From positions 930,001-994,000 of the forward strand of contig JAWPGT010000009.1 of NCBI GenBank assembly GCA_034638255.1: 64,000 nt of DNA, given 5' to 3'. Each line of letters starts with the position of its first letter. Position 1 is the first letter of the stretch. This DNA is from Coprinus comatus (Eukaryota; Basidiomycota; Agaricomycetes; Agaricales; Agaricaceae). The position numbers and the translations under genes are program-made. Positions 35,501 through 47,229 of the stretch are shown here, in pieces. Below the pieces are notes generated by a model. The model searched no databases. It had not been told where the DNA came from and saw nothing but the letters and a program-made list of their open reading frames with translations.

Positions 35501-36533
35501 ATGTCGTCTAACAATCTTAATGATGTGGACTCCCATCAAGAACGACTACTTATCAGACATTCACACTTTTACTTTGAAGATGGTTCTATAATTCTGATCG
35601 TTCAACAAACGCAATTCAAAATCCACAAGTCTGTGCTCGGTCGGCAATCTGACGTATTCAAGTCGATGTTTTCGTTACAACAACCAGAAGACACGGTGTC
35701 TTCTCTCACAGTTGATGGTTGCGACTATGTTATTCTGGAGGGTGATTCTTCTGCTGATATGGAGAGCGTCTTACAAACGCTTTATGACCCTTTGTGCGTC
35801 TTTTTCTCATATTTTTTTCCTCTCCATTCTAAATCAATTCACAACCACAACATTCATAATGTTATATAGTCACTTTGACAACATCAAAGGCGACAAAGAT
35901 CTTCAAACCGTACTTAACTTCCTATCAGGTATACTCCGAATCAGTACCAAATACGACATGCAACACATTCGTAAAAAATGTATCTCCATCCTCCTAGAAC
36001 GTTTCCCAACAACTCTCCAAGATTGTGATCGTGTTCTCGGTTCCCACTATCGTTATAAACCAGAATACATCTCACACGCAATTCAAATAGGTCACGAAAC
36101 AAACGTTCATTCAATATTACCTTGGGCATACTACATTTGTGCTCATGTTGGCATTGATGATCTTATGCAAGACTCAATATTAACTTGGAGAGATAAAGCA
36201 CTTTGTTTAGCTGGAAGAGAAAAGTTATGGGAAGCTCAAAAAACTATGACTCATTGTTTTTTGTTTAATATTCTACGTTCGGAAGGTTGTACGGGGTCAT
36301 GTTCGGCTAGATCTCCACAAACTATGACTTGGAAAGATGTGGAAGGGTTGAGGAAACCGCCTCATCCGTTGGACATTTATACGGCTTGGGCGAATTTGGG
36401 GCTTTGTTCGGTTTGTAGGGTTCATGTTGAAACTCATCATCGTGGTGGGAGAGAAAGGCTTTGGGAACAGTTACCTGCGATTTTTGGTTTGGGAACGTGG
36501 AAGGAACTATTATCTGAAGCGGAAGATGTGTAG
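35501..36533 (+). CDS. BTB/POZ domain protein 2 of a tandem pair
   Basis: Two exons: 35501-35793 and 35870-36533, 318 aa. Starts MSSNNLNDVDSHQERLL, lacking the Pro-rich leader of its neighbour. BTB core: HFYFEDGSIILIVQQTQF, KIHKSVLGRQSDVFKSMF, LQTLYDP. The C-terminal region has GILRISTKYDMQHIRKKC, then LGLCSVCRVHVETHHRGGRE and IFGLGTWKEL, matching the first BTB protein motif for motif. It begins only 188 bp after the first gene's stop. Function beyond BTB dimerisation is not known. Confidence 0.85.
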
Positions 36534-36732
36534 AGTGTGCATTGAAATTGTAAGGAAAAGCGGGGTTTATCAAATGATAAGTGTGTTATTAATTGCGAAA
36601 CACGTGCATGTAAACTTAAGCTACAAATTGAAGAAAATGCAGGTCCACGAAAAACGAAAAGTAAACGAAATAACGAAGATAAATGAACATCAACTCATTC
36701 AGCCGGAAAAAAAAAAAACAAGATTGTAAGGA

Positions 36733-38556
36733 TCATCGCAATTGCCGGAGCTTTTGGATTACATCTTGCATATTCCCCTGATTCCACTCCCCACTCCATC
36801 CCTGCCTACTACCTCCATCCTCTATAATTGGAACTGGGATTTCCGTGATATTTTCGACATGGATAACATTGCTTAAGAATGGTGTGGTTGTGGTGTTTAT
36901 GAGAGCGGAAAGCTCTAGAGGATCTCGATTGAATTTCTCTTTATCGTTACCATCAAGTACTTTGTTGATTCCATCGACCGCTAATTCCTCTTTAACCACC
37001 AATTCAAACTCAATATCTGGCAACCTTTGTCGAGAAGGCCCTTGGACATCGGTGATATGGTTGGACATGGTGAGGTTGGTAGGAAGTGATGGTGTAAGAT
37101 AATGCCGAGATGTTGGAGATTTCGAAAATGTGTTTATAGTGGATAATGCATTCTGTGAATGAGTCATTCCTAAAGCTCGTTTGCCTTCTTTAACCATTTG
37201 AGCTGCCGGACGAAGAATTGAAGTTGTCGATATTGATTCTCCAAATGTGGCCAATGACATACTTCTTCTTTTTCTACGACTATGCAACCGGCTTTGGTCA
37301 ACTGTATCATGAATCTCATTGTCAACATGGAAATTTGATTTTGGAAGTAAATCGGTGAGAGTGTTAACCACAATTGATACTTGATTCAACTGATTTTTCT
37401 CGAATGGGGGATCTAGTTCGATAGGTATGGGTTCTCCGAATGTACGCGTAAGTTTGGCTGCACGCCGTCGTCTTAATTCTTTTTCGGAAGGTGCTACAGG
37501 AGTTGTGGGGGTGATTGGTGATGGTAATGTTGGACTGAGTAGATCATTGAAGTCTTCTCTGTCTTCGATGATCTCATCGTCTTCAGCGGTTGTCGAATGA
37601 GAAAGTATGAGTGGGGAAGATGAAGTTGAAGCTGAAGAATGGATGGAAGTATCGGATGAATTGGACAGAGGAAAGGTTATAGGGGTTATATTTATGGTCT
37701 CCGTGTCAAATTTGAGAGGTGGAAGTAGCTGCAATCCTTTCGCTTTCGATTTGTTTGACGATGAGTGCGGTTGAAGCGTAGGAGTTCTGCTTCTACTTGT
37801 GAGTTTTGTATCAACATATGCAATAGATTTTTCAGGGAATGTGGGCTTATTGGCTGATGGTGTTGGTGTTGTTCGACCATGGCAGTCTAGGGTTGAATAT
37901 GGAAGGGGGGAGGGTTTTCGGGTAAGCAGAAGATCATGTCGACGAAACGGTTTTGGGGTTTCGAAATTTGACTCCTCTCTTGTGGCATTTTGAGAGTGAG
38001 TGGAACGATGTACTGGTCGATTGATGAAGGGAAGAGTGGGATGAGGAGATGATGTCCTGTCTGTTGAAAATAATGAGGTCTCGTGGGACTTCCCTAAGAT
38101 CACCCTTCGCCGTTCCGTAGAGTCAAACGCGGGTAGAAGAGCAGGAATTTCGGATGTGTTGGAAAGTTGAGTCAAGGAATTGTCAGGCTCGATATAACTC
38201 AACCTCCCAGAGGTTGCTTGCTGCAAAGGTGTTCTTGAGCGAGGGGTACGAGTAACTGGGGAATGCTGGTGTTGAGGTATAAGTAAAGGGTCGGGAGGAA
38301 ATAGCTTTAAATTTCGATTGAAGGAATGTCTGCGTGTGTCTTCTGGAGAATGCAATTGTGATGTAGCTCGCTGATGGGGCTGAGAAGACTTGTATTTATT
38401 CGACGGACCAGGTTGCGAAGGGCCTAGATTGGCATTGAGCGAGAGAAGGATCTTGACCGTGTCTGCAGGTGGCCGAATATTACTAGTAGTACTTGAAACA
38501 GAAGGATTGGGAGCATGGTTGTGACGAAGATGTGCTGATTTTCCGAGATAGCTCAT
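36733..38556 (-). CDS. Disordered Ser/Pro/Thr-rich conserved fungal protein
   Basis: Single exon of 607 aa from ATG 38556 (MSYLGKSAHL); further 5' exons are possible. Most of it is low-complexity Ser/Pro/Thr sequence with basic patches. Conserved-looking islands: KELRRRRAAKLTRTFGEPIP (about residue 360-380), RRKRRSMSLATFGES (about 420-440) and the C-terminus GWSGEWNQGNMQDVIQKLR. I have seen this RRRRxAKLxRTxGE...P plus GEWN arrangement in uncharacterised basidiomycete proteins, but no function is known. It converges on the BTB pair and lies divergent from DSK2. Confidence 0.7.
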   Translation of the reverse strand: MSYLGKSAHLRHNHAPNPSVSSTTSNIRPPADTVKILLSLNANLGPSQPGPSNKYKSSQPHQRATSQLHSPEDTRRHSFNRNLKLFPPDPLLIPQHQHSPVTRTPRSRTPLQQATSGRLSYIEPDNSLTQLSNTSEIPALLPAFDSTERRRVILGKSHETSLFSTDRTSSPHPTLPFINRPVHRSTHSQNATREESNFETPKPFRRHDLLLTRKPSPLPYSTLDCHGRTTPTPSANKPTFPEKSIAYVDTKLTSRSRTPTLQPHSSSNKSKAKGLQLLPPLKFDTETINITPITFPLSNSSDTSIHSSASTSSSPLILSHSTTAEDDEIIEDREDFNDLLSPTLPSPITPTTPVAPSEKELRRRRAAKLTRTFGEPIPIELDPPFEKNQLNQVSIVVNTLTDLLPKSNFHVDNEIHDTVDQSRLHSRRKRRSMSLATFGESISTTSILRPAAQMVKEGKRALGMTHSQNALSTINTFSKSPTSRHYLTPSLPTNLTMSNHITDVQGPSRQRLPDIEFELVVKEELAVDGINKVLDGNDKEKFNRDPLELSALINTTTTPFLSNVIHVENITEIPVPIIEDGGSRQGWSGEWNQGNMQDVIQKLRQLR

Positions 38557-38939
38557 GGGGGAGAGAAGTAAAGAAAGCAAGCGGAAATACAGAGGGGACC
38601 TGGTTACTGAAAGAGGTCAGAGGCGGCTGTTGAAATTGACTGCTTGGCTCATGAATGTTTGAACTTTGATGCAACAGATCACCATCATCTATGCCCTGAC
38701 ACATTTGTAATTTTGAGATGTTGTAGTTCAAGGTGTGTGTACATGGCTCTTGTGTTTTTGTAATGTAGCTCAGATACACTGATCTCTTCAGCCCTGCTGC
38801 ATGTGCTGAGATGTCGTTGAACACACGACTGCAATGAGACCTCCCCGGTTTTTAATTAAGAAATCACATGATGCCTTATGTAATATGTTATCATCGCCAA
38901 GGTTCAGTGGAGGAACACACACACGGAATCTCCATCGCC
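38557..38939. other. Divergent intergenic region before DSK2
   Basis: Short spacer between divergent genes; contains a CA-rich run near 38914. A further 5' exon of the disordered protein could lie here but was not resolved. Confidence 0.45.
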
Positions 38940-40341
38940 ATGTCCGACAACCCTCAGCCAGAAATTCAGATCAACGTCAAAGGTATATACTACCATAATA
39001 CCTCTGTACATCACTTATGTTGTTATGGGTAGGTCCCAGTGAGCTCAAGCTCCAGATAACAATCTCTCCGGACAAGTCTGTCATCGACCTCAAGCATGCT
39101 ATCGCTGCAAAGTCAGATGTTGAGGCCGAGCGTCAGCGTCTGATATTCTCTGGTGTGTTAGACTACTAATGCAGCGTACAACACCTAACTCTTTCTAGGT
39201 CGTGTGCTCAAGGCAAGACAGGTCTTTCACTTCAGATATACTGATATTCATATAATGAGTAGGATGACGATAATCTTGCCGTCTACAAAATCCAGTCAGG
39301 CCACACAGTACACATGGTTAAAGGTCAAGCTCGCTCAGGTGGCTCGGCATCTGCACCAGTTTCCCCCCAACAGATACCAACGATGCAGACCGGCCAAAAC
39401 ATTCATGATCCCCTAACCCAGCTCAACTCACACCTCGGATTTGGCGCAATGGCTGGTATCAATCCTTTTGCTGATATGGGCGTCAATCCAAATGACCCGA
39501 ACATGGTGATTTCCTTACTTATGTTTCTGTTCTTTGTACTGACATACTACACAGCTGACTTCCATGTTCAACGACCCACGAATAATGCAACAGATGGCTG
39601 CTGCCATGTCAAATCCTGCCATCATTGACCAAATGATCGCTATGAACCCGCAACTCGCCGCACAAGCACCCATGGTCCGGCAGGTATTTCAAAGTGAAGA
39701 GTTCAGACGCATACTGTGAGATCATCATTGTCTGTCTTCCTACTAGCAACTCACATCAATTTCAGCTCCAATCCCGAACAACTTCAAGGATTCATGCGTA
39801 TGGCTTCTCTAATGCGTGATGCCCAGGGTGGTGGTCCTAGTGGTCCTGGTGGATTTGCTAATCCTTTTGCCTCTCCCCCCTCTTTCCCTGCCCCTGGCGT
39901 TCCAGGGCAATCACCTTCTTCACCTCAATTATCTACTCAGCAGTCCCAACAGACTTCCGCAAGTCCCACTACAGGTTCCATACCACCATTTTCTCCTTTT
40001 GGGCTATTTGGCCTCCCTCCTCCATCTACCGGGGGCGCTACTGGTACCAGCCCTGGCCCTGGTGGTTTCGGTGGATTTCCTTTCGGTGGATTTGGGAATA
40101 TGGCACCACCTGCACCTACTGATACACGACCACCTGAAGAAAGATACGAGGTTCAGCTTCAAGTTAGGCCTTCTCCTATTATGTCCGGCTATTATGCACT
40201 AATTGACCTATTTATATTTATATTCAGCAATTGCAAAATATGGGATTCCATAATGCGTCTCAAAATGTACGAGCTTTATTGGCAACGGGCGGAAATGTGG
40301 ACGCTGCCATTGATTATATTTTCAGTGGTGGTGGATTGTAA
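38940..40341 (+). CDS. DSK2: Ubiquilin/Dsk2-type ubiquitin receptor
   Basis: Seven exons: 38940-38982, 39033-39152, 39199-39212, 39263-39505, 39555-39715, 39766-40162 and 40228-40341; 363 aa, intact. N-terminal ubiquitin-like domain (LKLQITISPDKSVIDLKHAI, FSGRVLKDDDNLAVYKIQ, HTVHMVKG), central STI1-like repeats with Met-rich helices (NPAIIDQMIAMNPQLA), a Gly/Pro/Ser-rich linker, and a C-terminal UBA domain with the MGF signature (QLQNMGFHNASQNVRALLAT). The UBL binds the proteasome and the UBA binds ubiquitin, delivering substrates for degradation. The intron at 39213-39262 appears to be GC-AG: using it restores the exact UBL sequence RVLKDDD. Confidence 0.95.
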
Positions 40342-41262
40342 GGGTGAGTTGGATGGGGGATGAGAGAGATTAAGATTCATTCGTTGTTATGTTCGTAATA
40401 TCGTATCATCTATGTGAGTGTGTAGCTAGCAAATTTAGTGTAAATCATTAAAAAGTCTAAGTTGAATGTCGATTGAAATGTTTTGCGTACACTACATCAC
40501 CGGTACCTGCCACCGACTACATTATGCGAGGAGGCATTGGCAGGGTTTTATGCAAATTTAGATTGTCTCTACTTAGTGTGTATACTTAACACAAGCATGA
40601 CATTTATCTCTAACCATATAGGGAGATACCTACCATCCATGGTAAAGGGACCACGATATTAATTACTTAATACGCGTTGCTTAAGTACGCTTAAATACTC
40701 CATTTTCATCCTCGAATAATTAATTGTTGAATTTCTCGGCATATTCCGTCGCTGAGGGCTAGTATGCGTGACACACCTTTCTTGACACCCACGGTCATTG
40801 CATGCCAAGTACTGTATCCCGTGTAACCCGAATGTATATAATGCATCGCTCTTCTGGCAAATGCCGATATCAAAGATTAGGTGTCCGAATTGTCGTTCGA
40901 AAGCAAGCACCTGCGCAAGATGCCAATTTTCCCTTTGCAACTTTTGTCTGGCAATCGTGGAGGTAAGGCTAGGAATAAGGCCAATGGTAAGTATTAAGGG
41001 TTACTACAGTTGCTAGTGACTAGTCTGCTTTATTGATTACTTGGCTAGCCTTACTCCAGATTTCAAAGGTCGTTCAGGAACCGGACAAGGAGGCGCGCGA
41101 CGGTGATATCAAAGACACTATCTTCGGAAGAGGTCAGTGTTTGTATACATATCTTTATATAATGACTGACCTGCAACCTCAACTACGGACACAAGTCTCC
41201 TGCTCTAGTGAAGGCAATGGACGGCATGGCCAGGGCTGGGATACACAATCCCCTCGTGCGTC
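40342..41262. other. Intergenic with a possible CxxC exon at 40798-40966
   Basis: Upstream of the NACHT gene. The open stretch 40798-40966 encodes YCIPC, RCPNCRSKASTCARC and LCNFC, eight cysteines in four CxxC pairs that would suit a zinc-binding module, followed by a good donor (GTAAGG). No ATG starts it and no clean splice to the NACHT gene was found, so it may be an exon of an unresolved 5' end or a remnant. Confidence 0.35.
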
Positions 41263-43910
41263 ATGCTTCTCATGTTATCTAACATACGGATTGGAAATAA
41301 ACAACCTGGAACTGTACTTGTAGGACCGACGGCTCCACTATCTCCCCAGCGACACAGTCAATTTTCAAGGCCTTTGATAGCACCCAACAGTCCCGACGAT
41401 GACTCGAACAATGTCACGTTGCAACACATATACTTTTCCCCAGGGTCAACTTCAAATACTACAGTCGCCAATGTTACGACTAAGATAGAAGGAAACCATA
41501 ATCAAGTCCATATTGTACGCGCCAATCCAATAGACATTGACCAGAGAAGTAAGTCCATACCTGCTCTTTGTATGTTGCAAGTAGAAGATTGACATTAGCG
41601 CAGCACTCGAACTCTTTTCTCGACATGCTAATCCAGAGGCGGAACTTCATTCAGGAACTCGATACCCTCCTCCTAGATGTCATCCAAAAACTCGTGAAAC
41701 GATAATAACGAAAGTGAAGAATTGGATGATTGATAGTGAAAGAGAGAAACAGGTGTTTTGGTTGTATGGTCCAGCTGGTGTTGGAAAGTCTGCCATTGCA
41801 CAAACACTTTCGGAAGAGGCTAAGAATATGAAGATTCTTGGTGGTGTTTTCTTCTTCTCAAGGCCTAATAATCGGAATGATCCGAATACGGTATTTCCAA
41901 CAATTGCACGACAGTTGGCGGTAGAGTGGGAAGGATATCAAAGGGAGGTTGGAAAGATTTTGAGTAAGAATCCTTTTCTCCTTGCGTCCCATTTCAAGGT
42001 GCAGCTTGAGAAAATTATTATTGAACCGCTTCGCCGATCTTCGATGAAGAAACAGGTTGTTATTGTACTGGATGGGCTAGATGAATGCAACGGAGAGGAA
42101 AATCAAGTGGATATGCTGGAACACATTGTTCAACTAATCAAAGGCGCTGAAGGTCAAGCTCCTCTTCCATTACTATGGATGATATTCAGTAGACCCGAGG
42201 ATCATTTGAAGTATCTTATTGAAAGGGAGGATGTCATGGATATCTGTTGGACTGAAATGTTATCGGTTGATTCAAAGGAAGCTGAAGATGACTCGGCCCG
42301 CTATATTCGTGCAGAGTTTCAGAGGATACAAAGAAAATATTCAAAAGCCGTGGATAACGATTGGCCTGGAGAGGAGAGACTTGAGAAAGTTATTAAAGCA
42401 TCGTCGGGGCTCTTTGCGTGCTCTTCTGCAATTTTCAGGTTCATTGACGATACGAAGCGATGTAATCCTGAAGCCCAGTTGGAGATTGTTCTGGACGTTC
42501 TCGATGGTTCGAGCGGCTGTCACCAAGCCAGAAATCCACTAGAATTGCTCGATGATCTTTACATCAGGATTCTTGAAGAGGTCCCTGAAGATATTCTGGA
42601 CGTTTCTCTGATGATACTACACTCCTGGTTATGGTTTCAAAGTCATGGAAGGGTAGTTCACGTACAACATCTTGCAAATCTCCTAGGTTTGAGTCGAGCA
42701 AGTTTCTATGGAGCTATGGGAAAACTTCACTCTGTGCTTGATATTCCTATTCCACAAAAAGCCCACTATCGTAGCCTCTCCACTTTTCATACTTCATTCT
42801 CTGATTTTCTCATTGATCCTGCACGTTCAAAACAATTCACAATTGATTTTGAACAGACGGTGATACCTACACTTCGCAAGAGGTCGATTCGTATCTGGAA
42901 CTCTGATATATATGCCTGGGCGACCTCGTATAACAAAGACCACTGTTTCACCTCACCATCTCTGAATTACGTGCCTTGGCCATATCCTAATCCAGGAAGT
43001 GAGTAATTTTGATGGTTGTTTCTTTCGTGATACTGACCAAAGTGTTGTGTGGTCACAAAGGTTTTCCTTATAATCATTTATTTCTTCTCCATATTGCTCT
43101 CCATGCCTTCGTTCACCTTGCCATTGATGAAGACTTGCGAGAATTAAATTGCAATAATCTTGCATTGCGTGAAGGATTCTTGTCTCCAAATATATATTGT
43201 TCGGTGCGTTGATTGAGATTCGTTGGACATTTCCAATGCTCATTAATGAGATGCAACAGATAACAAGATTTCTAGAACTAGTTCGCGTATTTGATCCAGA
43301 GTGTCAATATGATCGAAAGCTCCTTCGATTGATAGAAGTACATTTTGCAATGAAATGTCACAAGGTCTCAGTTACAGTAGCTGAATCTCCGAAAAGTAAT
43401 ACTATCCTTATATACATGTGTCGATTAAAGCTTATTATGACAATAAGGAGAATCCAGAGAAGAATGGGAAAAAAGGGTATCTTTTCCTCAAACACTTCCT
43501 ATGGTAAAGCCAACTTTTCTTCGTTCCAGTTGCATACCTATGAAGGCTTACTCCAAATATTAATAGGATCCCGAACATATCGGAGTACAGGGGTAGGTCC
43601 TTACTCTTTCAACAAACATTATTCGGTTTCTCACTTAACTTGTAGCGCATATGTATTCATGGGGTATGGACCCAATGCGATACTTGCTATCCTTAAACCA
43701 TACGAAGATGCAAGAAGTTGCTATCCTCTACATGTTATTACCCAAAACTCAGTTTTAGATTCATCTTGGGACATTCATCCGGTATGTAATTTTGAATTGA
43801 ATAACATGTTGACTCGTGTATTAATAAAAGCTGGTATCTGTAGCGTGTTAACTTTTACATTCGACAACCTGAAATTGAGTCATGATCGGATCCATGATTA
43901 TTACTGGTGA
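41263..43910 (+). CDS. NACHT NLR-like NTPase with RHIM-like motif before the NTPase
   Basis: Four exons: 41263-41548, 41604-42998, 43061-43203 and 43260-43910, 824 aa, frame intact. Residues 1-95 are Ser/Thr/Asn-rich with TTKIEGNHNQVHIV, the G-x-x-N motif also found in the helical-domain genes. Then the linker RYPPPRCHPKTRE typical of mushroom-fungus NACHT proteins; Walker A GPAGVGKSAIAQ (about residue 145); Walker B VVIVLDGLDEC; sensor LLWMIFSRPED; and a winged-helix region with STFHTSFSDFLID. The last roughly 260 residues contain no WD40, ankyrin or TPR repeats that I can recognise, unlike most fungal NLRs. Such proteins sense non-self and activate effectors. The 5' end is uncertain, since an upstream CxxC exon is possible. 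Confidence 0.8.
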
Positions 43911-44714
43911 GTACTGATACTATAAAGTAGCGCAAATGTCATGACTTGGGTTCAGGCTCCTTCTCGGCACTACACGACAGAAGGAACCAAGGAAAAGGAA
44001 TTAAAATATCGGTGAGCGACTAGGATCCCGCTATTGTTACAATGTACATGCATACGTTGTGACTAATGCCTAGCAAATACTGACATCAACGCTTACGATT
44101 TGTAAAAAAGACATTAGGTGTCAGTGCCAGTGCTCGGTACCAAATGAGCACCTAGTAGGCATGGCATGACAGAATAGCGTCGGGAACATCCTAACTTCTT
44201 CCACACACACCCTTTTTCCATCCACCGCAATGCATTTGAAATATGAAGATGTTCTTACGTATAGATTGGGGCTCATGGAAGCACTTTATTCCATGTATTA
44301 CGATGGGGAAAGCGTTGTTAGTATAGTCACCCGAAGGGCTCGTGTTATAATTTATTTTTTCAAATATTTCTGTTACGATGTTGAAAGTATAGGAATAAAT
44401 GGGGGGTCTCCCAATATATCAGGTGTGGTTGCGAGAATTCAGCAAAAATGTCACTAGTGTATCGACATCTATGATCTATATCCAATTTCAATGACACAAG
44501 GGGAGACGATGTGGTGCTATGCTTCCGGTATCGAAATGCAACCTTAAGTGTTTGAATTTTAATCATCTCGGCTGAAGTAGTTTATTTGGGTATTGCCCAA
44601 CGTTTAACGTTTAACAATGTAGAACTATAAACACATCAAGACAAGGTGATTAAATGAATGTGTGATTTATGCGGGGGTGACAGACGCGAAGTGTCACGGG
44701 TGTAACGCGTGTTA
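43911..44714. other. Intergenic, no gene recognised
   Basis: Short ORFs only. The region ends with an ACGCGT box immediately before the MAU2 start. Confidence 0.5.
44705..44710 (+). promoter_or_regulatory. ACGCGT (MCB-like) box
   Basis: ACGCGT within the partial palindrome TAACGCGTGTTA, 5 bp upstream of the MAU2 ATG. MBF-type factors use this box for G1/S genes in yeasts, and cohesion genes are classic targets. The position so close to the ATG is unusual, so function is uncertain. Confidence 0.3.
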
Positions 44715-47229
44715 ATGACTGACCACAACGGTTCGCTACTGACAGTCCTTCCGTCGCTGCTGCTTCATCCACCAACACATCTCTGCCACGAACTCTCTCT
44801 TGCTCTTTCCTATAATGCTCTTGCAAAGGTAGCCACCCTAGACAGGCCTCTCCTCTGCAGAGCATACACTGGCCTTGCTGAACTGGGCCTGCACTTCGAC
44901 TCGCCGGCGGTTAAAGATGAGGCCCAGCAAGCTATCACAAAAGCTGTAAGGCGTCTATCTCGTCAACATAACACGTCCTTACTCTTCATATTCAGTCTCT
45001 CATTGCCCAAAATGTGTGTTCCCACCACATGCGCAAACCATACATACTTACAGCAGTTACATTTAGTTACCTTCACTTTCCTTATACAAATCACATCTGC
45101 CACATCTATCTGCCAGGCTATCCCTGGCCTCTGGAAATGCTAAAGCTGCCCAAAATACTCTCAAACGTTCTCTCTCCTCATTGGCCTCAAATGATCCTCC
45201 ACACGTCCTTTACACCACTCATCTCGCACTCATCGCAAGCATCAACTCTCAAAGTTTAGACCAAACCACAAATACATTACGATCTCTTGGTGCCATCCAT
45301 GATTTACATGAACTAGCAGCCAGTCGAGGTCATCGAAACATCGTTCAACTGGCATCCGTGTTAAGACTCCGGGCTCTTATTCGTTCTGGATTATGGACTG
45401 AGGTTGGCGAAAGTCTGGATGCCACTGAGGCTGTTCTGGATATGGTCGAAACTCTACAGAAATACGCTGATGAGAAGGGAAAGGCACCTGTATCTACTGA
45501 AGGTTCCACTTCTCTTCCTTCTCCGCCACCTTCTACATCGGAAAAGACCAAGCCATCTCTCTTTGAATATGCGCTTATTGTGCATACATTGATCCTAGGA
45601 ATCGTATTTCGTACTCATGTTGGAGATGCTACCTCTGTCACGCCACGTTTGAAATGGTTGCACGAAGTTCTCGACTTGCAGCTGCCACATTTCCCAAAGA
45701 CTGGAATATTCGAAGTAAGATGACTCTGAATCTGTCAGGATCTTTGCTGAATTTTGTGCATAGATTCCTTTCACAAATGCTCCACCACTCCACTTCCAAC
45801 TGACACACCCTCGGATTATATACGTTATTGGCTTCCTTGTCTCTAGTCTCGCAAAACGTGATCTTGTTGGGAGAAAACCGAAGAAAAAGGTTTTTGCAGC
45901 TGAAGGTATATCAGCAGTTGACAAGGAACTGCACAAAGAACTTGTTGGTGAGTTTTGCTTTTCTAATCGTGGGTATATATAGTATAACTGCCTCTCTCTT
46001 AGTTCCCAAGTGGGCCTCTATACACGATGTACAAGAGGCAACATGTACTCTAAAACGAATACGAGCAGATCTCATGTGTGAACTTGTATCCGTAAGTTTC
46101 TTCCCACGTAATCAAATTGAACATCTGTTGACATTGAATGTGTAGGCTTGTATTATGAGGAGCGAGTTTGACGATGCCGAGCGCGTATGTTTCACTCAAT
46201 CCCTCGAGAACAAATTCAAAAGATACTGATTTTTAATTATATTAGTCAATAGATGAACTCATAGCATATACACGCACACATGACATCTTTTCTTCATACG
46301 TATCTCGTATATCTCTATATGAAGCTCAACTCGCTCACGCACTCAATAAACCAAAACGTGCGCTACAATGTTATCAAGTTGCTGCATGGCTTTCACGCAA
46401 ACGAGACATTACATCTGATAATCGACAATCAAAATCATTTCTAAAACCTATACAACAACAATCTAAAGAAACAGATGGTGAAGATGATCCATGGGTAAAT
46501 GCAGCTTCACGTGCTGGTGAGCTATGGCTTCGAATAGGTTTAACTCGACAACTTTCGAATATCGCTTCGGAGGATGAGAAAGAAAAGGAAATGGAGGAAT
46601 TGAGAAGGGTTGGTGTTGGTATTGTAAATGACTGTAGAGCTCTTGGTGGAACTTTGGAAGCTGCTGCTGAGGTATTACAAAGTTGTCTGACGAAAGAATT
46701 CGTCCAAGCAAAGTATGTTTATTTTTGCACAATCATTTTTTTGCGTTCCAACGATTCTTTACTTCTTCAAGGACGAATTTAAGAAAAGCGCTGAACTTGT
46801 CTACGGCAGCACAAGATAACCATTTGAGGGCATTGGTGCTTTCGTTGATTGCTTCTCATTATTTACATACTTCTGGACAGCATGCTGAAAAAATGTTGGA
46901 GACTGCGGAATCCCTAGCTGCTGGTTTAGGTGCTCAAAAAACGAAAACGAAACAAGAACAAGCACAAGGACCAAATAAAATTGAAAATCGTGTTTTGGAA
47001 GGAGTAGGAAATGCACATTTACGACTATGGATTGGAGAACGATTTTTGGGTATGTTAATTTTGACATATTCTTAATCAATCGCATACTCATTTTATTTGA
47101 TTCATAATACTAGAACTATACAATAGGACCGGGAATAAGGAAGCAATTAAAGGACAAAGTGGGAAGAATACGTGGTTGGCGCTTGCGGTTGAGGAGATTG
47201 AAAAAAGGCCATCGAAAAGATGGAGTTGA
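44715..47229 (+). CDS. MAU2: Cohesin loading factor, MAU2/Scc4/Ssl3 family
   Basis: Nine exons: 44715-44945, 44996-45013, 45067-45714, 45764-45947, 46003-46091, 46146-46184, 46246-46712, 46772-47049 and 47114-47229; 689 aa, intact. An all-helical TPR-like protein: AKAAQNTLKRSLSSLASNDP, HDLHELAASRGHRNIVQLAS, KTGIFEIPFTNAPPLHFQLT, CIMRSEFDDAERSIDELIAY, NLRKALNLSTAAQDNHLRAL and HAEKMLETAESLAAGLGAQ. Scc4/MAU2 pairs with Scc2/NIPBL and loads cohesin onto chromatin for sister-chromatid cohesion. The 18-nt exon 2 and the intron ending at 45066 were chosen because only they keep the frame into the SARLSLASGNAK helix. Confidence 0.88.

Noticed and set aside
36845..37993. Plus-strand ORFs within 36.8-38.0 kb
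   Set aside because: They are antisense shadows of the long disordered-protein exon.
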